Positions 39,001-48,938 of a stretch of 64,000 bases of DNA are shown piece by piece. The notes beneath the pieces are model-generated. The model saw only the letters and a program-made list of their open reading frames with translations, did not search any database and had not been told where the DNA came from. Source of the stretch: Leishmania martiniquensis (lineage: Eukaryota > Euglenozoa > Kinetoplastea > Trypanosomatida > Trypanosomatidae); the NCBI RefSeq assembly GCF_017916325.1, contig NC_090171.1:884501-948500 (forward strand), read 5' to 3'. Numbering within the stretch: the stretch's first letter is position 1; every line of letters begins with the position of its first letter. The position numbers were made by a program, and so were the translations under genes.

Positions 39001-42000
39001 TTATCGAGCGACTCGTGCACGGGGCCCCGACAGCGGAGGCAGTGCACGGTATCGGGCACGCCGGAGCTGGTGCAAGCGATGAGGACGCGACCACTGACGC
39101 AACCCCGATGCCGTTGCCGCCGCGCGTCGACGTGCTCTCGTCGTATGGCACCATTAATTGGTGGAAGGGGCATTACCAGGCCTGCACACGTGTTTTGCTG
39201 GAGGCGGTGGTGGAGGTCGCGAACCCCAGGGAAGGAGGAGACGAGGTTGGCTCTGCGGAAGGCCCCCCTGACCCGTCTCCGTGGCTGCAAGCGGACGAGG
39301 AGGAGGAGCTGCGCTGTGCTGAGGAAGGGGCGGCGGTCGAGGTGGAAAAGGCAGATGTCACTGGCTCCTTTGAAACTCACGCTGGCGGTGCAGAACCGTC
39401 CCTTTCCTTCCCTACCCCTACACCGGCAGCACTTGATGCAGGGGAGGTTATACCACTAGATGGCCGCCTTTGCCGCTCGCCTCGCGTTAGGGCTGCATTG
39501 CCACCAAGGGATTCGATGAGTGAGGCGCCGTCGCACATCACTGTTTGCATGAACTCTGACGAGGACGAGGACCGCGGCTTTGAGACGAGGATAGCGAGAG
39601 CTGCCGGTGGGCATCAGAAGGCGGACACCGCCTCCCTCGCCACCTCGTCTCCTCGCTCCTCTAAGGGTGCGGCAACAAGTGTGCTTGGTCTGCGTCACAT
39701 CGCCAGCTCCCGCTTCTCCATCGGTACAACGGTGACCTCGACGGCCTCGTCGCGTGGTACTATGGCCCTCTACGGCGCCATCACGGAGGAGCTACGCCAG
39801 GTCTCGCTACTCGAGCAGCAGACGGAGGCGGACCTCGGGCAGTCCCGCCACGCTCTCCGCGCCGAGTTCGATGCGCAGCTGTGGCGCCGCCGGCGAGAGG
39901 GTCGATTGGCTGAGTGGAAGGCTCAGCGACTGGCGCTACGACTGCGACGAATGCGCGCCATGGAGAGCATCATCGAAGAGCTGCGCGACGTGTACATGAT
40001 ACGCGCTGCGGGCCACGCAGAAGCCCACGAATCAGCGGTGCGTCCCGTCGAGGAAACGGTAGCGTCGCTTGCAAGCGGGAGCGAAAAGAGAGCTGGACAA
40101 CAGGGGGCGGGCCAAGATCCTTCCACGGTCGGCTCTGCAGTCGCAGACATACGCGTTGTGATACCGCTCCGGCAGCTGCCACCACCACGCGCCGCGCCGC
40201 CGGTGATCCTGTACGCCGTGCCAGAGGATGGGGATGCGTTAGATGGCGCAACCGGAGGGAGGCGTGCTAGTCGCGTCGTCGGTGGTCGCTCGCGCCGCAC
40301 GAGTTTTGCGGCGAATCCCACCATTGTGGAGCCACCCGCTGCCTCAGCGGTGCGTCGCCCATCACCGTCGCTTTTGTCCATGCTGCCGCGTCCGCTAGTC
40401 CCGACGACAGGCGCGCGCGAGGCTCTTCAGCCCCGTGGGCGGCAGCGGCGCTCTCTCAGCGCAAGCGTACGGCTCTGTGGCCGGGCCGGGGCGCCAAGGT
40501 CACCGTCGCTGCCGGCAGGCATGTCAAAACGAGTCACCGCTGCCGTAGCCGACGCGGGGGGCGTCACTTTTGGCGATCCGCTATCGGTGGGAGCTGATGT
40601 GCGAGGCGGCGCGGACGGTGGCGTGGGACCAGCAGTCGTTTGTCAGCTGCGCGACGTCGACCTGGCAGCCCTGTCAGCATTAGAAGCCATTGAGAAAAGG
40701 AGTGCTGCTGCAGAGGTGTCGCAGAGTGCCGCCGCAACGTTCGCTGTAACCTCCAAGTCAACCTCAGTGCCGGTACCACCGCTGCATTCGTCGCATCAGC
40801 GCTGCGAGCAGGTGAAGGCGGCAACGCTGAAGGAGTGCGCTGGCATGGCTGCTGCCGCTGCGGTGGACAAGGCGTGCGAAGCGAGTGTGCGGCGCGATGA
40901 GTTCGGGTACGCCCACCCAGACGCGCTTTTTAGAGTGGCAGACATCAATGACGATGAGTTTCTGCTGATGCGCACTAGCCCCAAAAGCTACGCGCGTCGT
41001 GAGGCGGAGGCAGCGGCGATTGCGGAGTTGACAAAGCGGCAAGCGCAACTGGCCGCTTGCTCGGTGGACAAGCCCAGTTACCTTCGCCAGCTGGCTGCTG
41101 CTGTGGCGGCGGCGGTGGTGCCAGTGCCGGACCGCTTCTCCGGCAGTCCCAATGCGAGTGCCGCGCTGCCTAGCTTGTGTTCCTCGGCCGAAAATCGCCT
41201 TTATCCCTCAAGTAAAATGGAAGGTGATACTTCGGCACAAAGGAATCGCGCCGCGAAGGATGCCGAGGCAGGCGAAAGTGCAGCGGATGTGGAAGGGAGC
41301 ACGCATTTACGGCTGGCGCTAGATGCTGCCTGGCAGCGAGATGATCCGCAGCGAGGCTCGCGCGAGGCGAATGCCACAATGATGGTGAGGATGGCGACCA
41401 TGGAAAAGAGCTTCACAGACGAGTTGTGGTCGTGGACGGCAGCGGAGGCACATCGGTGGTACTTTGACGGCCTCTCTCCGTGGCATCATGTCCTCACAGG
41501 TGCAGATATGGACCGCGCGCTTCTCGTTAATGCTGCCCTCACGCGCGACGAGGCCGAGGCGTTGCAACGCTGCAGTGGGTACTACCGCGCGCTTGGCCAG
41601 TACACAGCCAGCTTTCTCACGCACAAGGCGCTGCAGCTCACCCTGCTTCCGCCCTACGGCTCTCTCTACCGCCTCACAACGCAGTTTCTCAACGTTTGCC
41701 TGCTGCAGAGTCCGCCGATCGCTGTGCGCCTCATGGATGTCTGGATGGCATCTGTAGACTCCGCGTTGGAAATGATTGCAGAAGCTGAGGAGGCTACGCT
41801 CGTGCGAACAGTCGTAGGCGGTGAGACACGATGGTCAGCCTTGGCGGCACTCACGAACGCTCGGCAGGGGTTGAACCTGGACGAGGCGCTCTCCTCTCTC
41901 AACGCTGCTTTCCAGCGTGAGTGGGCGACGTGTGTCGCGAATGGAGAATCCACTGTTAGGCTGCAGTTGAGGCTCGCGCCGGCGAAAGCGAAGGAGCACG

Positions 42001-43829
42001 AACGACTGACCTCTGCCGGAGAAGCCCTCGAGAGAAATTCCGGCTTCACAAAGGACAGCGATGCGGTTGAGAAGGACTGCAGGAGTACCTCCACAGCTTC
42101 CTGTCTGTCACACCAGCAACCGCGTTTACCACCAAAGGACGTGGAGAGCGTGTCGACGAAGTCGTCCCCTATTCAGTCCTTCCTTGCTTCGCTTAGGCTG
42201 ACGGCAGCGAGCTCGTGGTGCAGCGGGGCGTGGCTCCTACCGGATCACACGCTACAGTGCACTGGCGCCATCTTTCGGGCTCTCCTGTTTTGGAAGAGCG
42301 CGGAGCGGATTGTGCTGCATTTGTGGCGCGCCGGCATGGCGAGTGGTCTCTCGAGCGTCTTTTTCTTCTGCGCTACCGTGCGCCAAGTGCTGCTGTCCAG
42401 CCTTCAGGAAGCCTTGTGGATGCGACTGGTGGAGCTGACGGCGGCTTACCGGGAGAGTCTGCGCTTTGAGGCAGGGGTGCTCTATACATATCGCGCCCTC
42501 GAAAGCTTCACGATCGACCATGCCGCATTCTTGCGCGAGTGCGAATTCTACACGCTCTGCAGTCCACAATTCCAGTGCCGGGTACATCCTGTGTTGGAGG
42601 CAATGGTCGATGTTGTTGAGGAGGCAGAGCGAGGGCTGCGGTTCGCGCAGGTGTCCATACGCATCGCACGTCAGCAGTACATGGCTACCTTCCGCTCCAT
42701 GGTGCGCAGTGGCAGCAGCAGCAGCAGCAGCAGTGGCAGCAGCGGAAGTGACACTGACGAAGGGGTGGAGCATGATAGCTGCCGGCGAACAGAAGGCCAA
42801 CCGACACCCACATCAGCACCTGGGCACGTCTTCACCCCCTCGAGGCGTTCTCAGCGAGCGCGGACGCAGCACAGCGTCGTAGGCGTGCAGGCCAGCGGCG
42901 GCGGTGCTAAGGCCTCCCCTTGCTACCTTCGACTCCCTGAAGGCGACCTGGCACGTCAATCCGAGACTCTCTCTCCACCTCCAGCAACTGGTGGCTGGAT
43001 TGCCGATGTGGCTGCTCCTAGCACAGACCCTGAGGCCGGCTCCAACAGCACCCGCACACCACAAAGGCGACCCGAAAAGGGGAAAAGGATGCACGCGGAG
43101 CAGTCACCGCCCTCGACTCTGAGCAGCGCAACAACAACGCGCTCGGCTGCTTCACTGCTCGACAAGCGGCTGCTTGTGTTGGGCGCGGCCAGCGCTGCGG
43201 AGAAGACAAATGACGTAGGCGATCCGGCCTCCATGGCAGCACCGCGCAAGCGGCGTCGCCGCGGAGGAAGTCAGGTGGCCGGCGCTCGCCAATCTACTCC
43301 CGGCAAAGCAGCGCCAAAGGCCATAACACTGCGGGCTTCCGCGACTGCACTGCACTCGCAAACACAGAGGTGCCGCAGGGGCGCTGGTGTGTCAGTGCGG
43401 CAGTCCACCGCTCTCACTCCAGCGAAGAAGCGACCTCGCCGATGCGGCCGCCAGAGAAAAGGGCTATCCTCGACCGAGCGCAAAGAGCGGCGCCTGAAGC
43501 TGCGGGCGATTGCAGAGCGCAAAATCCAAGAGGAGGTGGCGCATCAGCGCCGAACGACGCGCGATGTGGTTTCTCGTCAGCTTGGCTGCTTTGCATCGCT
43601 CACTCAATCCCTGCGCGACGCTTTGGCGGAGGTGATGGTGGCGGAGGATTTGAAGGGGATGACGAATGTGAGCGTTGCCGCCGCCGCCGCCACAAGCGAT
43701 GGCGCGTCGCTGAGGTCGGTCAAGGATTTGCACAAGGCACAGCAGCAGCACATGGACCGCTACGCCTACCTCTCCAGAATGCTCCAGCGACTCGATGCGC
43801 TCATCGATGTGATGAACGCCCAGGTGTGA
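36006..43829 (+). CDS. Giant gamma-tubulin complex component, GCP6-like
   Basis: A 2607-residue protein; human GCP6 has about 1800. Two halves of the Spc97/Spc98 (GCP) fold are separated by a long insertion, the arrangement known from GCP6. The N-terminal GRIP1 region lies within about 230-905: helical segments near 630-700 and the hallmark LNIMLHRWLTAGELADPYDEFF near 883-903. The middle (about 1000-1800) is low-complexity, with a basic coiled coil near 1250-1345. The C-terminal GRIP2 domain starts near 1805 (ELWSWTAAEAHRWYFDGL), continues through FWKSAERIVLHLWRAG near 2090, is interrupted by a Ser/Pro/basic-rich stretch near 2233-2490, and resumes to the final RMLQRLDALIDVMN. GCPs assemble the gamma-tubulin ring complex that nucleates microtubules at basal bodies and other organising centres. 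GCP family is confident; the GCP5/GCP6 subtype less so. Start chosen at 36006, as the longer frame begins with TTG. Confidence 0.82.
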   Translation: MIDEGALAALPSSRSDGMPRSDGSYLQSPQPPSGAACRTAFSTPTAVPSAPVSVLNLITALPLLLSMEQAHYTATLNNAQEGVVDSFTSPTAQGGGRLAPSSRASFPTDAATAAVRAVLYARVSPFWQAKRRRLRRLALDSFFHSTVSTRISLRRERSPEGGDGVREAMTQLLLHTRTVMSDISPTQAYLVDLFAAQIMCNAHSGVPAVAGSPRASTTKAVQREEGKPVSAHRSIMKSIGSASASAIPSARYDQDYATSASAPATIADQLLYIILRTSIAANTPRRPLLEYEEDASERLADGSRIPPPQGTLGATALTLTPSFTTSSAAVGPLTRKKPRLDDFNGARPLLLPSEYGQSIYHYASGFGGVCAPAALPYQPLCWLAPSTVALVEGSQALRRQQRWTCDLDPVIEATVAGQGSCARSSYLCSGAGARSAAVAPLLENMRSSWALLPGMAESDDAAALSALVRGGGLPFSPGPPSAVSNVAQEAGPACRFSGFQWDDTMIGDDPAVEALFADDRARRGEVVDAPEKGKAAPTRQREKESATAALPACRTPFVSCQPLYGGVVYAQVHLALHRCTAGLADPFCLTERDDSGGPDLPALRVRKEFYLRSLPVNGGAGTAAATTTISSLASLLEWGCYYGTLLRRLQRLCDVADDVAMRGALGSYGRCAISALRLLLCLLQRQISELGDQPGGPHRLSFAELLTAHQRLQRAVEQVEVLAAFFDVPVAAPAGATSQSSRTVPDGWDPVGILQQRCSSALLLSRLYECFSARHANALGQYGSAATHYHELQQERLAEILASLGSEGRDEVPLQAKTCTGDFDQRRPKFRAVFDALDSGAVPSAVNVLHLGAGVVSGAWEDHRKELLSYSIDAVGFLLRATLRPLNIMLHRWLTAGELADPYDEFFVVPSHGQTHSGFTLEPSPERLPVFLSTAAATDLLHAGVSLCVLRAAATHVLLRAREDARRLEGMAEIHDAAAEDYAEELLDTQTLRRAIERFIERLVHGAPTAEAVHGIGHAGAGASDEDATTDATPMPLPPRVDVLSSYGTINWWKGHYQACTRVLLEAVVEVANPREGGDEVGSAEGPPDPSPWLQADEEEELRCAEEGAAVEVEKADVTGSFETHAGGAEPSLSFPTPTPAALDAGEVIPLDGRLCRSPRVRAALPPRDSMSEAPSHITVCMNSDEDEDRGFETRIARAAGGHQKADTASLATSSPRSSKGAATSVLGLRHIASSRFSIGTTVTSTASSRGTMALYGAITEELRQVSLLEQQTEADLGQSRHALRAEFDAQLWRRRREGRLAEWKAQRLALRLRRMRAMESIIEELRDVYMIRAAGHAEAHESAVRPVEETVASLASGSEKRAGQQGAGQDPSTVGSAVADIRVVIPLRQLPPPRAAPPVILYAVPEDGDALDGATGGRRASRVVGGRSRRTSFAANPTIVEPPAASAVRRPSPSLLSMLPRPLVPTTGAREALQPRGRQRRSLSASVRLCGRAGAPRSPSLPAGMSKRVTAAVADAGGVTFGDPLSVGADVRGGADGGVGPAVVCQLRDVDLAALSALEAIEKRSAAAEVSQSAAATFAVTSKSTSVPVPPLHSSHQRCEQVKAATLKECAGMAAAAAVDKACEASVRRDEFGYAHPDALFRVADINDDEFLLMRTSPKSYARREAEAAAIAELTKRQAQLAACSVDKPSYLRQLAAAVAAAVVPVPDRFSGSPNASAALPSLCSSAENRLYPSSKMEGDTSAQRNRAAKDAEAGESAADVEGSTHLRLALDAAWQRDDPQRGSREANATMMVRMATMEKSFTDELWSWTAAEAHRWYFDGLSPWHHVLTGADMDRALLVNAALTRDEAEALQRCSGYYRALGQYTASFLTHKALQLTLLPPYGSLYRLTTQFLNVCLLQSPPIAVRLMDVWMASVDSALEMIAEAEEATLVRTVVGGETRWSALAALTNARQGLNLDEALSSLNAAFQREWATCVANGESTVRLQLRLAPAKAKEHERLTSAGEALERNSGFTKDSDAVEKDCRSTSTASCLSHQQPRLPPKDVESVSTKSSPIQSFLASLRLTAASSWCSGAWLLPDHTLQCTGAIFRALLFWKSAERIVLHLWRAGMASGLSSVFFFCATVRQVLLSSLQEALWMRLVELTAAYRESLRFEAGVLYTYRALESFTIDHAAFLRECEFYTLCSPQFQCRVHPVLEAMVDVVEEAERGLRFAQVSIRIARQQYMATFRSMVRSGSSSSSSSGSSGSDTDEGVEHDSCRRTEGQPTPTSAPGHVFTPSRRSQRARTQHSVVGVQASGGGAKASPCYLRLPEGDLARQSETLSPPPATGGWIADVAAPSTDPEAGSNSTRTPQRRPEKGKRMHAEQSPPSTLSSATTTRSAASLLDKRLLVLGAASAAEKTNDVGDPASMAAPRKRRRRGGSQVAGARQSTPGKAAPKAITLRASATALHSQTQRCRRGAGVSVRQSTALTPAKKRPRRCGRQRKGLSSTERKERRLKLRAIAERKIQEEVAHQRRTTRDVVSRQLGCFASLTQSLRDALAEVMVAEDLKGMTNVSVAAAAATSDGASLRSVKDLHKAQQQHMDRYAYLSRMLQRLDALIDVMNAQV
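42708..42750 (+). repeat. AGC trinucleotide repeat encoding a serine run
   Basis: Consecutive AGC codons encode poly-Ser with Gly interruptions within the insertion that splits the GRIP2 domain. It is likely length-polymorphic. Confidence 0.8.
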
Positions 43830-44881
43830 CCTCCGCGGTTGAAGCCGAAAGAAGCATTTGCGTCTCTCCCTGTGTAAAGACTTCGGCCGTTGCCTCGTGC
43901 AATGCAGGCGTCAGGGGCTCGTCGCCAGAGGGGCAGGATGAGTGGCTGCTGTTTATTTTCCACGGAAAGAGAGGACAGTCTTCTGTTCGATGGTCGAGCT
44001 CCCTCCCGGCCTCTTCCGCATCATCACGCGTCCTTCTCACGCTGAGGCGGATGGGCACAAAGGCACTTCACACACACACATACGCATAAAGGAAAACAAA
44101 GTAAGAGACAAGCGCAAAGAACCTTTTCCACGTGGAATCGCATTGGAGAGGGAATCATCAGCAGCGTCTGACTGCTGTATTCGCCAAAGGTAGAGGGGGG
44201 CGGAGGTAGTCCTTCTGCGCCCGCGCACTGCCCCCCTGTGCCGCAGGAATGGCAACTCTGTGTCAGTGGTGTGCCCCTCTCTTTGCTTCTTCTCAGCTTC
44301 CTCCACGGCCTCGCTCAGCTCCGGCTCATCGGCTCTCCCCGCCCTTTCCCTTTTTCGCTCGCTCCGCTCCCCTCTTCCCTCTTCTCCCCTCTCCAACCGC
44401 CCCATGCGTTTCTGTTTCCCCCATCAATTTAACCTGCACGTCCATGCTGCACGCGCGCCACCCTGGGTGAGCGTAGATGTCTGCGGAGTAGGTGTTCCTG
44501 TAGGAGTCTCGAGAAGTACCACAGCCACCTGCCCCACCAGCACCCCACTCTCACTGCTTCCTCCGCCCTCATTCCTCAGTGTCTTGCAAGGCGTGCGCAG
44601 ACCTCCTCTTCCGCTGCCACTCTCGCACCAGGGTAGGAGTGCACGGGCCTCTCGCCGTAAAGGAAGCCCACCGAACGTCCTCTTCTCTCGCCCGCTTTAA
44701 TCACATCACCATTGCTCTGCGCAGCACCGACTGGTGCATCCTATTCCCACGGTAGCAGTCACAGCCCGAGGCGACTGATAAGGGGAGGCGCTCTACCCCC
44801 ACCCTTCGTCACACATTCTTTTTCCTCTTTCCCTTCACATCGCACACTGACTCGTGTTTGTTTCGCTTGCTCGCATCGGCA
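43830..44881. other. Spacer between GCP and DRG1 genes
   Basis: About 1 kb without a supported gene, with pyrimidine-rich DNA at 44270-44420 and 44800-44840. Confidence 0.5.
44680..44724 (+). promoter_or_regulatory. Candidate trans-splice acceptor of DRG1
   Basis: A pyrimidine tract around 44680-44697 is followed by AG at 44723-44724, implying a 157-nt 5'UTR. A second tract nearer the ATG (44814-44840) has no AG between it and the start codon, so it cannot define the acceptor. Confidence 0.35.
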
Positions 44882-45988
44882 ATGTCGTCCCTACAGAAAA
44901 TCAACGATATCGAGGCGGAGCTCGCCCGCACGCAGAAGAATAAGGCGACCATGGCCCACATCTGCGCTCTCAAGGCCCGCCTGGCGCAGCTGAAGCGCGA
45001 GCTCATCTCCTCTGAATCGAAAAAAGGAGGCGGCAAGGGCGAAGGCTTCGACGTCCAAAAGACCGGCGACGCTCGCATCGGTTTCATTGGTTTTCCGTCG
45101 GTCGGCAAGTCGACGCTTCTGTCGAAGATGACCTCAACACACTCCGAGGTAGCCGCGTACGAGTTCACAACGCTGACCTGCGTGCCTGGCGTGGTGAACT
45201 ACCGCGGTGCCAAGCTGCAGATGCTGGACCTACCCGGTATTATCGAAGGCGCAAAGGATGGTAAGGGCCGTGGTCGGCAAGTCATTGCGGTGGCTCGCAC
45301 ATGCTCTCTCATCCTTATCGTGCTCGACATTGCCAAGCCACTGCAACACAAGCTCATCATTGAGCGTGAGTTGGACGGCTTCGGCATTCGGCTGAACAAG
45401 TCGCCGCCGGATATTGTGATTCGCAAGAAGGACCGCGGTGGCATCAGCATTTCCTCGACGTGCCCGCTCACACACCTTGACCAGGAGACGATCAAGACCA
45501 TCTTAGGTGAGTATCGCATGTCGAACGCGGACGTCACCTTCCGTGGCGACTACACGGCCGACGAGTTCATCGATGCGATCGAGGGGAATCGCGCGTACAT
45601 TCCGGCCATCTACGTGCTGAACAAGATCGATCAGATCTCGATCGAGGAACTCGACATCGTTGCCCGCATTCCGCACAACTGCCCGATATCTGCCCACCAT
45701 GAGTGGAACCTGGACGGACTCCTCGAGTGCATATGGAATCACTTAAACTTTATTCGTGTGTACACAAAGCCAAAGGGTCAGGTGCCAGACTACGACGCGC
45801 CGGTCATTCTAAAGAAAGCCCCACAGCCTTCGGTCGAGAGCTTTTGCAACCGCATTCACCGGCAGCTCATGCGCAACTACAAGTACGCGTGGGTGTGGGG
45901 CTCCTCTGTGAAGCATCAGCCGCAGCGTGTGGGCAAAGACCACCCGCTAGAGGACGAGGATGTCGTTCAGGTTGTGAAGAAGGTATAG
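44882..45988 (+). CDS. DRG1: Developmentally regulated GTP-binding protein DRG1 (Rbg1)
   Basis: A 368-residue Obg-like GTPase, near the ~367 of human DRG1 and very conserved. Order: N-terminal helical segment ([14 protein letters not shown]), G1 GFPSVGKST (70-78), G2 region in YEFTTLT, G3 DLPG with [15 protein letters not shown], an S5D2L-type insertion after the switch region, G4 NKID (about 246-249), G5 SAHH, and a C-terminal TGS domain ending in [15 protein letters not shown]. The DRG1 rather than DRG2 identity is supported by the TQKNKAT and KTGDARIGF segments. DRG1 works with a DFRP1/Tma46 partner on ribosomes to relieve stalling, in the cytosol. The frame reaches a TTG at 44858, but 44882 is the ATG that matches the family start. 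Confidence 0.96.
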   Translation: MSSLQKINDIEAELARTQKNKATMAHICALKARLAQLKRELISSESKKGGGKGEGFDVQKTGDARIGFIGFPSVGKSTLLSKMTSTHSEVAAYEFTTLTCVPGVVNYRGAKLQMLDLPGIIEGAKDGKGRGRQVIAVARTCSLILIVLDIAKPLQHKLIIERELDGFGIRLNKSPPDIVIRKKDRGGISISSTCPLTHLDQETIKTILGEYRMSNADVTFRGDYTADEFIDAIEGNRAYIPAIYVLNKIDQISIEELDIVARIPHNCPISAHHEWNLDGLLECIWNHLNFIRVYTKPKGQVPDYDAPVILKKAPQPSVESFCNRIHRQLMRNYKYAWVWGSSVKHQPQRVGKDHPLEDEDVVQVVKKV

Positions 45989-48938
45989 AAGTAAGAATAT
46001 ATATTTATATATAGGCACCAAAGTAGACAGGTTAGACGCGGCGACGGCGCCACGCGTGTGCGAAGTTACAGAGTTGCTCACAGGCATACAAGCGATGCAG
46101 AGAGCGCGAGCGGTGTTGCCGCTATCGATCGAAGATGGCGGCGGGTGCAGTGACGTCAAGCAGCAAGAGAGCGTGTGTCGGAGTGCGTTTTAGCGCAGAG
46201 ATATCGTGTGCTTCGCGTGTCTTGATGTTTCTGTCTGTCGCGGTGTGTTGCGTTCCCGCCTGAAAAGCGAAGACTGTGTGCTCTGCATTAGTACCGTACT
46301 TGGCTACACCTTTTTTCTGCGACGAGTCCCCCCCCCAGTATACACACCCATGCGCGCTCATTCGCTCCCTCTCTTCCTCCCTCGTCCCGTTCTCTGGCGC
46401 CAGGTCGAGTCAGTAAGGTAGCCTTTCCTATCTGTTCCCCCTCCTTTCTGCGCTTCTTCGTCGAACGCGATGGCTAGGACTATGCGCACCCGTGTCACAT
46501 CGCCACGCACATCGCTCTCGCATCACTTCACACGTCGGTTGGTCGGCGGCGAGGAGTACTGCATACGAAGCCGACCATTTATATTTCGGTGTGCCTTTCG
46601 GACGTCGTCTCGGTAGGTTTGCTCGTTGTCTCGTTGTCTTCATGGGTGTGCTCAATGAAATCGAACTGACTTGGCAGCGCGACAGTCGTTATACCGGTGC
46701 ACTAAAAGGGAGAACAGTCGGTAGAACGAGTGCATCTGCGCGAAAAATGGATGTTCATGGGTGGTCTGGGGAGCACCGCTACTCTATCGCACGCCGGAGC
46801 GGATGGGAGCTGCAGCCAGTGCGCGCGCACGCGCCACCGAGAGCTAGCGCGATGCGTGCGGAAGAGGGGAGGGAGGCCACATAAGCGTGCGCTTCAGTCA
46901 CAAGCCCTTCCGCGGGCCGTGGCCGCAGGCCTTCCTGTTGTTGAGTGTGTGATGCTGCTGCGAACACGCCATCAAATATATGCGAATTATGTTTCATCTC
47001 GGAAGCGGAAAGCGTACCGCGCGCGATCATGTCACCGCTTCATCCTTCTCTCCGCCCCGCATCACTTTGCTCGTCCAACGGTGCATGCGCGATTTTCTCT
47101 CTCGATGTTTGGTCTGCTTGCTTGTTTTAATCGTGTGCTGCTCTGCCACGCAGTCGAGTGCCTTCATTGACAACCGCCACGGCGCATAAAGATAGACATT
47201 CGGGCGCTCACACCCTCACCTACAAGCCAGCGAACGCAATAAAACAGACGCACACGGAAGCCCTTTCGAACGCTCAGAGGCCAACATTCAGCAGCAAAGG
47301 TGCACAGCAGCACCCGCCACACACACACAAAAAGAAGAAAGCACTGAGAACGGGACGTGAAGAAAGAGAAAAAGGACGTCTGCTTTAGCTCTAATCCTAA
47401 TCTTGTCGTTCTCTTTTCGTGTACGGTGCACGCGATTCGTGACGTCTCTTGCAGTGTTGGTGTGTGTGTGTGTGTGCTCGACTTGGTGAGCTCTTCTCGC
47501 CCCCCACTCCTCGCTCCCCCCTCTCCCCCTCCCCAAAGAGCGCGCGGTACGCGGCTTAGAAAAACGTCGGCTCTTGTTCTCCTTCCCTATTGGCTGGAGC
47601 CGCTGCCGATCCACGCAGAAACGTCGACATCCTTCCGAGGCGCGCGCGCATCAACATAAAACACCTGAGCCGAACGCCAGCAAGAGGAAGAAAAAAAAGA
47701 GTCGCCTCCCTCTCTCCCTCTTTCCTTTCACTCTATTGCTGCTCTTCATGAATGGACATTGTGCTTTTCAGCGTAGGTGATTGCAGTCTCTCCCTCCCTC
47801 TCCCATCTTCGCACTCTCGATTCATTGCCCCCCTCTTCCTAATCCAGCATTACTTGTGAAAGTTATAGACACTGCTTTCTTTTCTGTGCCTATTGTTTTC
47901 GTTTCGTTTGCCGGTGTGCGGCCATCCTCCGCCCATCCGCACACGCGCCTATCAGCTCAAGAGGGACATACGCCACCGAACTGTCTCTGCAGCTTCTGCC
48001 TTCCCCTCCGCGAACTGCATCGGTCTCTCTCTCTCTAACTTTTTGGTATACGAGCGAACGCATCGAAAAAGAAAAAGGAGGGGAGCAGTGGTACCTTTTT
48101 TTATTTGCCTTCCGCTGTGCAGAGTTTCGCGTTGCGGCTCCTCGCCCATCTTCCGTGCTTGCGATATTGAATACGAGTAGCGACAACGCTGGAAGCACAC
48201 ACATACACACATAAACACGCAGTGTACGGCCCCTTCCCCTCTTCCCTCCCCTCCCCCCATCTCTCTTGCTCTTCCGCTTATCGTCACCCCTTCACTCTCT
48301 TCTTTGAGCGATTCTCATTCGTGCTCGACTAAGGGAGAGAGAACTAGAGAGCGTACAGTAAGGAAAGGACATCGCTCTTTTCTTTTCTTCTTTGTGTGTG
48401 TGTGCGCGCGTGTGTGTGTACCTATCTTCGCTTTCTTTGACTTCATTTTTTTTTGTTTTGGTGTGTTTGTGTGAGGAAAGAGAGAGGGCTTGTGAGTGTG
48501 TGCATGTGTTCACACCACCTTTGGTGTCTTCCCTTCCCTCCCTAAACACGCACACCTCTCTCTCTTGGCTGAAACATCCCTGAAGGATCACCAGACGAGA
48601 CGAGTCACCGCGCAGCATTCGCACCCATTTCTCTTTCTCGTTGCCGTCGAAGTGTCAAGGACAAAAAAGTCCTTTACGAGGGCATAGCAGTCGACAGCAT
48701 AAATCTTTTGTGGCAAACGCGCAGTCGTGTTTGTGGTGGTTGTCTCTGAACTGTTTGTGAGCGACGCGCTCGAACGTGGGCTTAAACAGACGGCTCTTTG
48801 TGTCTTGGTCTACATCCTCACGCCATCGCCCCACCGCGACAGTGAATCGTCAGCAGGCGCACGCTAATACGGGAAAAAACACTTCCACAGACACACACAC
48901 ACACACGCAGGGAGAGCGCCAAAGGCGGCGAGACGCAA
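45989..48938. other. 2.9-kb gene-free spacer between DRG1 and guanylate kinase
   Basis: I see no supported gene on either strand. Just after the DRG1 stop is a TA-rich run (45996-46015). Further on are a GT tract (47459-47476), many pyrimidine tracts (47500-47535, 47700-47740, 48230-48270) and T/GT-rich DNA (48370-48500). An AG at 48584-48585 after a CT-rich stretch is a possible acceptor for guanylate kinase. The length is large for a Leishmania spacer, so a long UTR or a non-coding RNA is possible. Confidence 0.45.
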
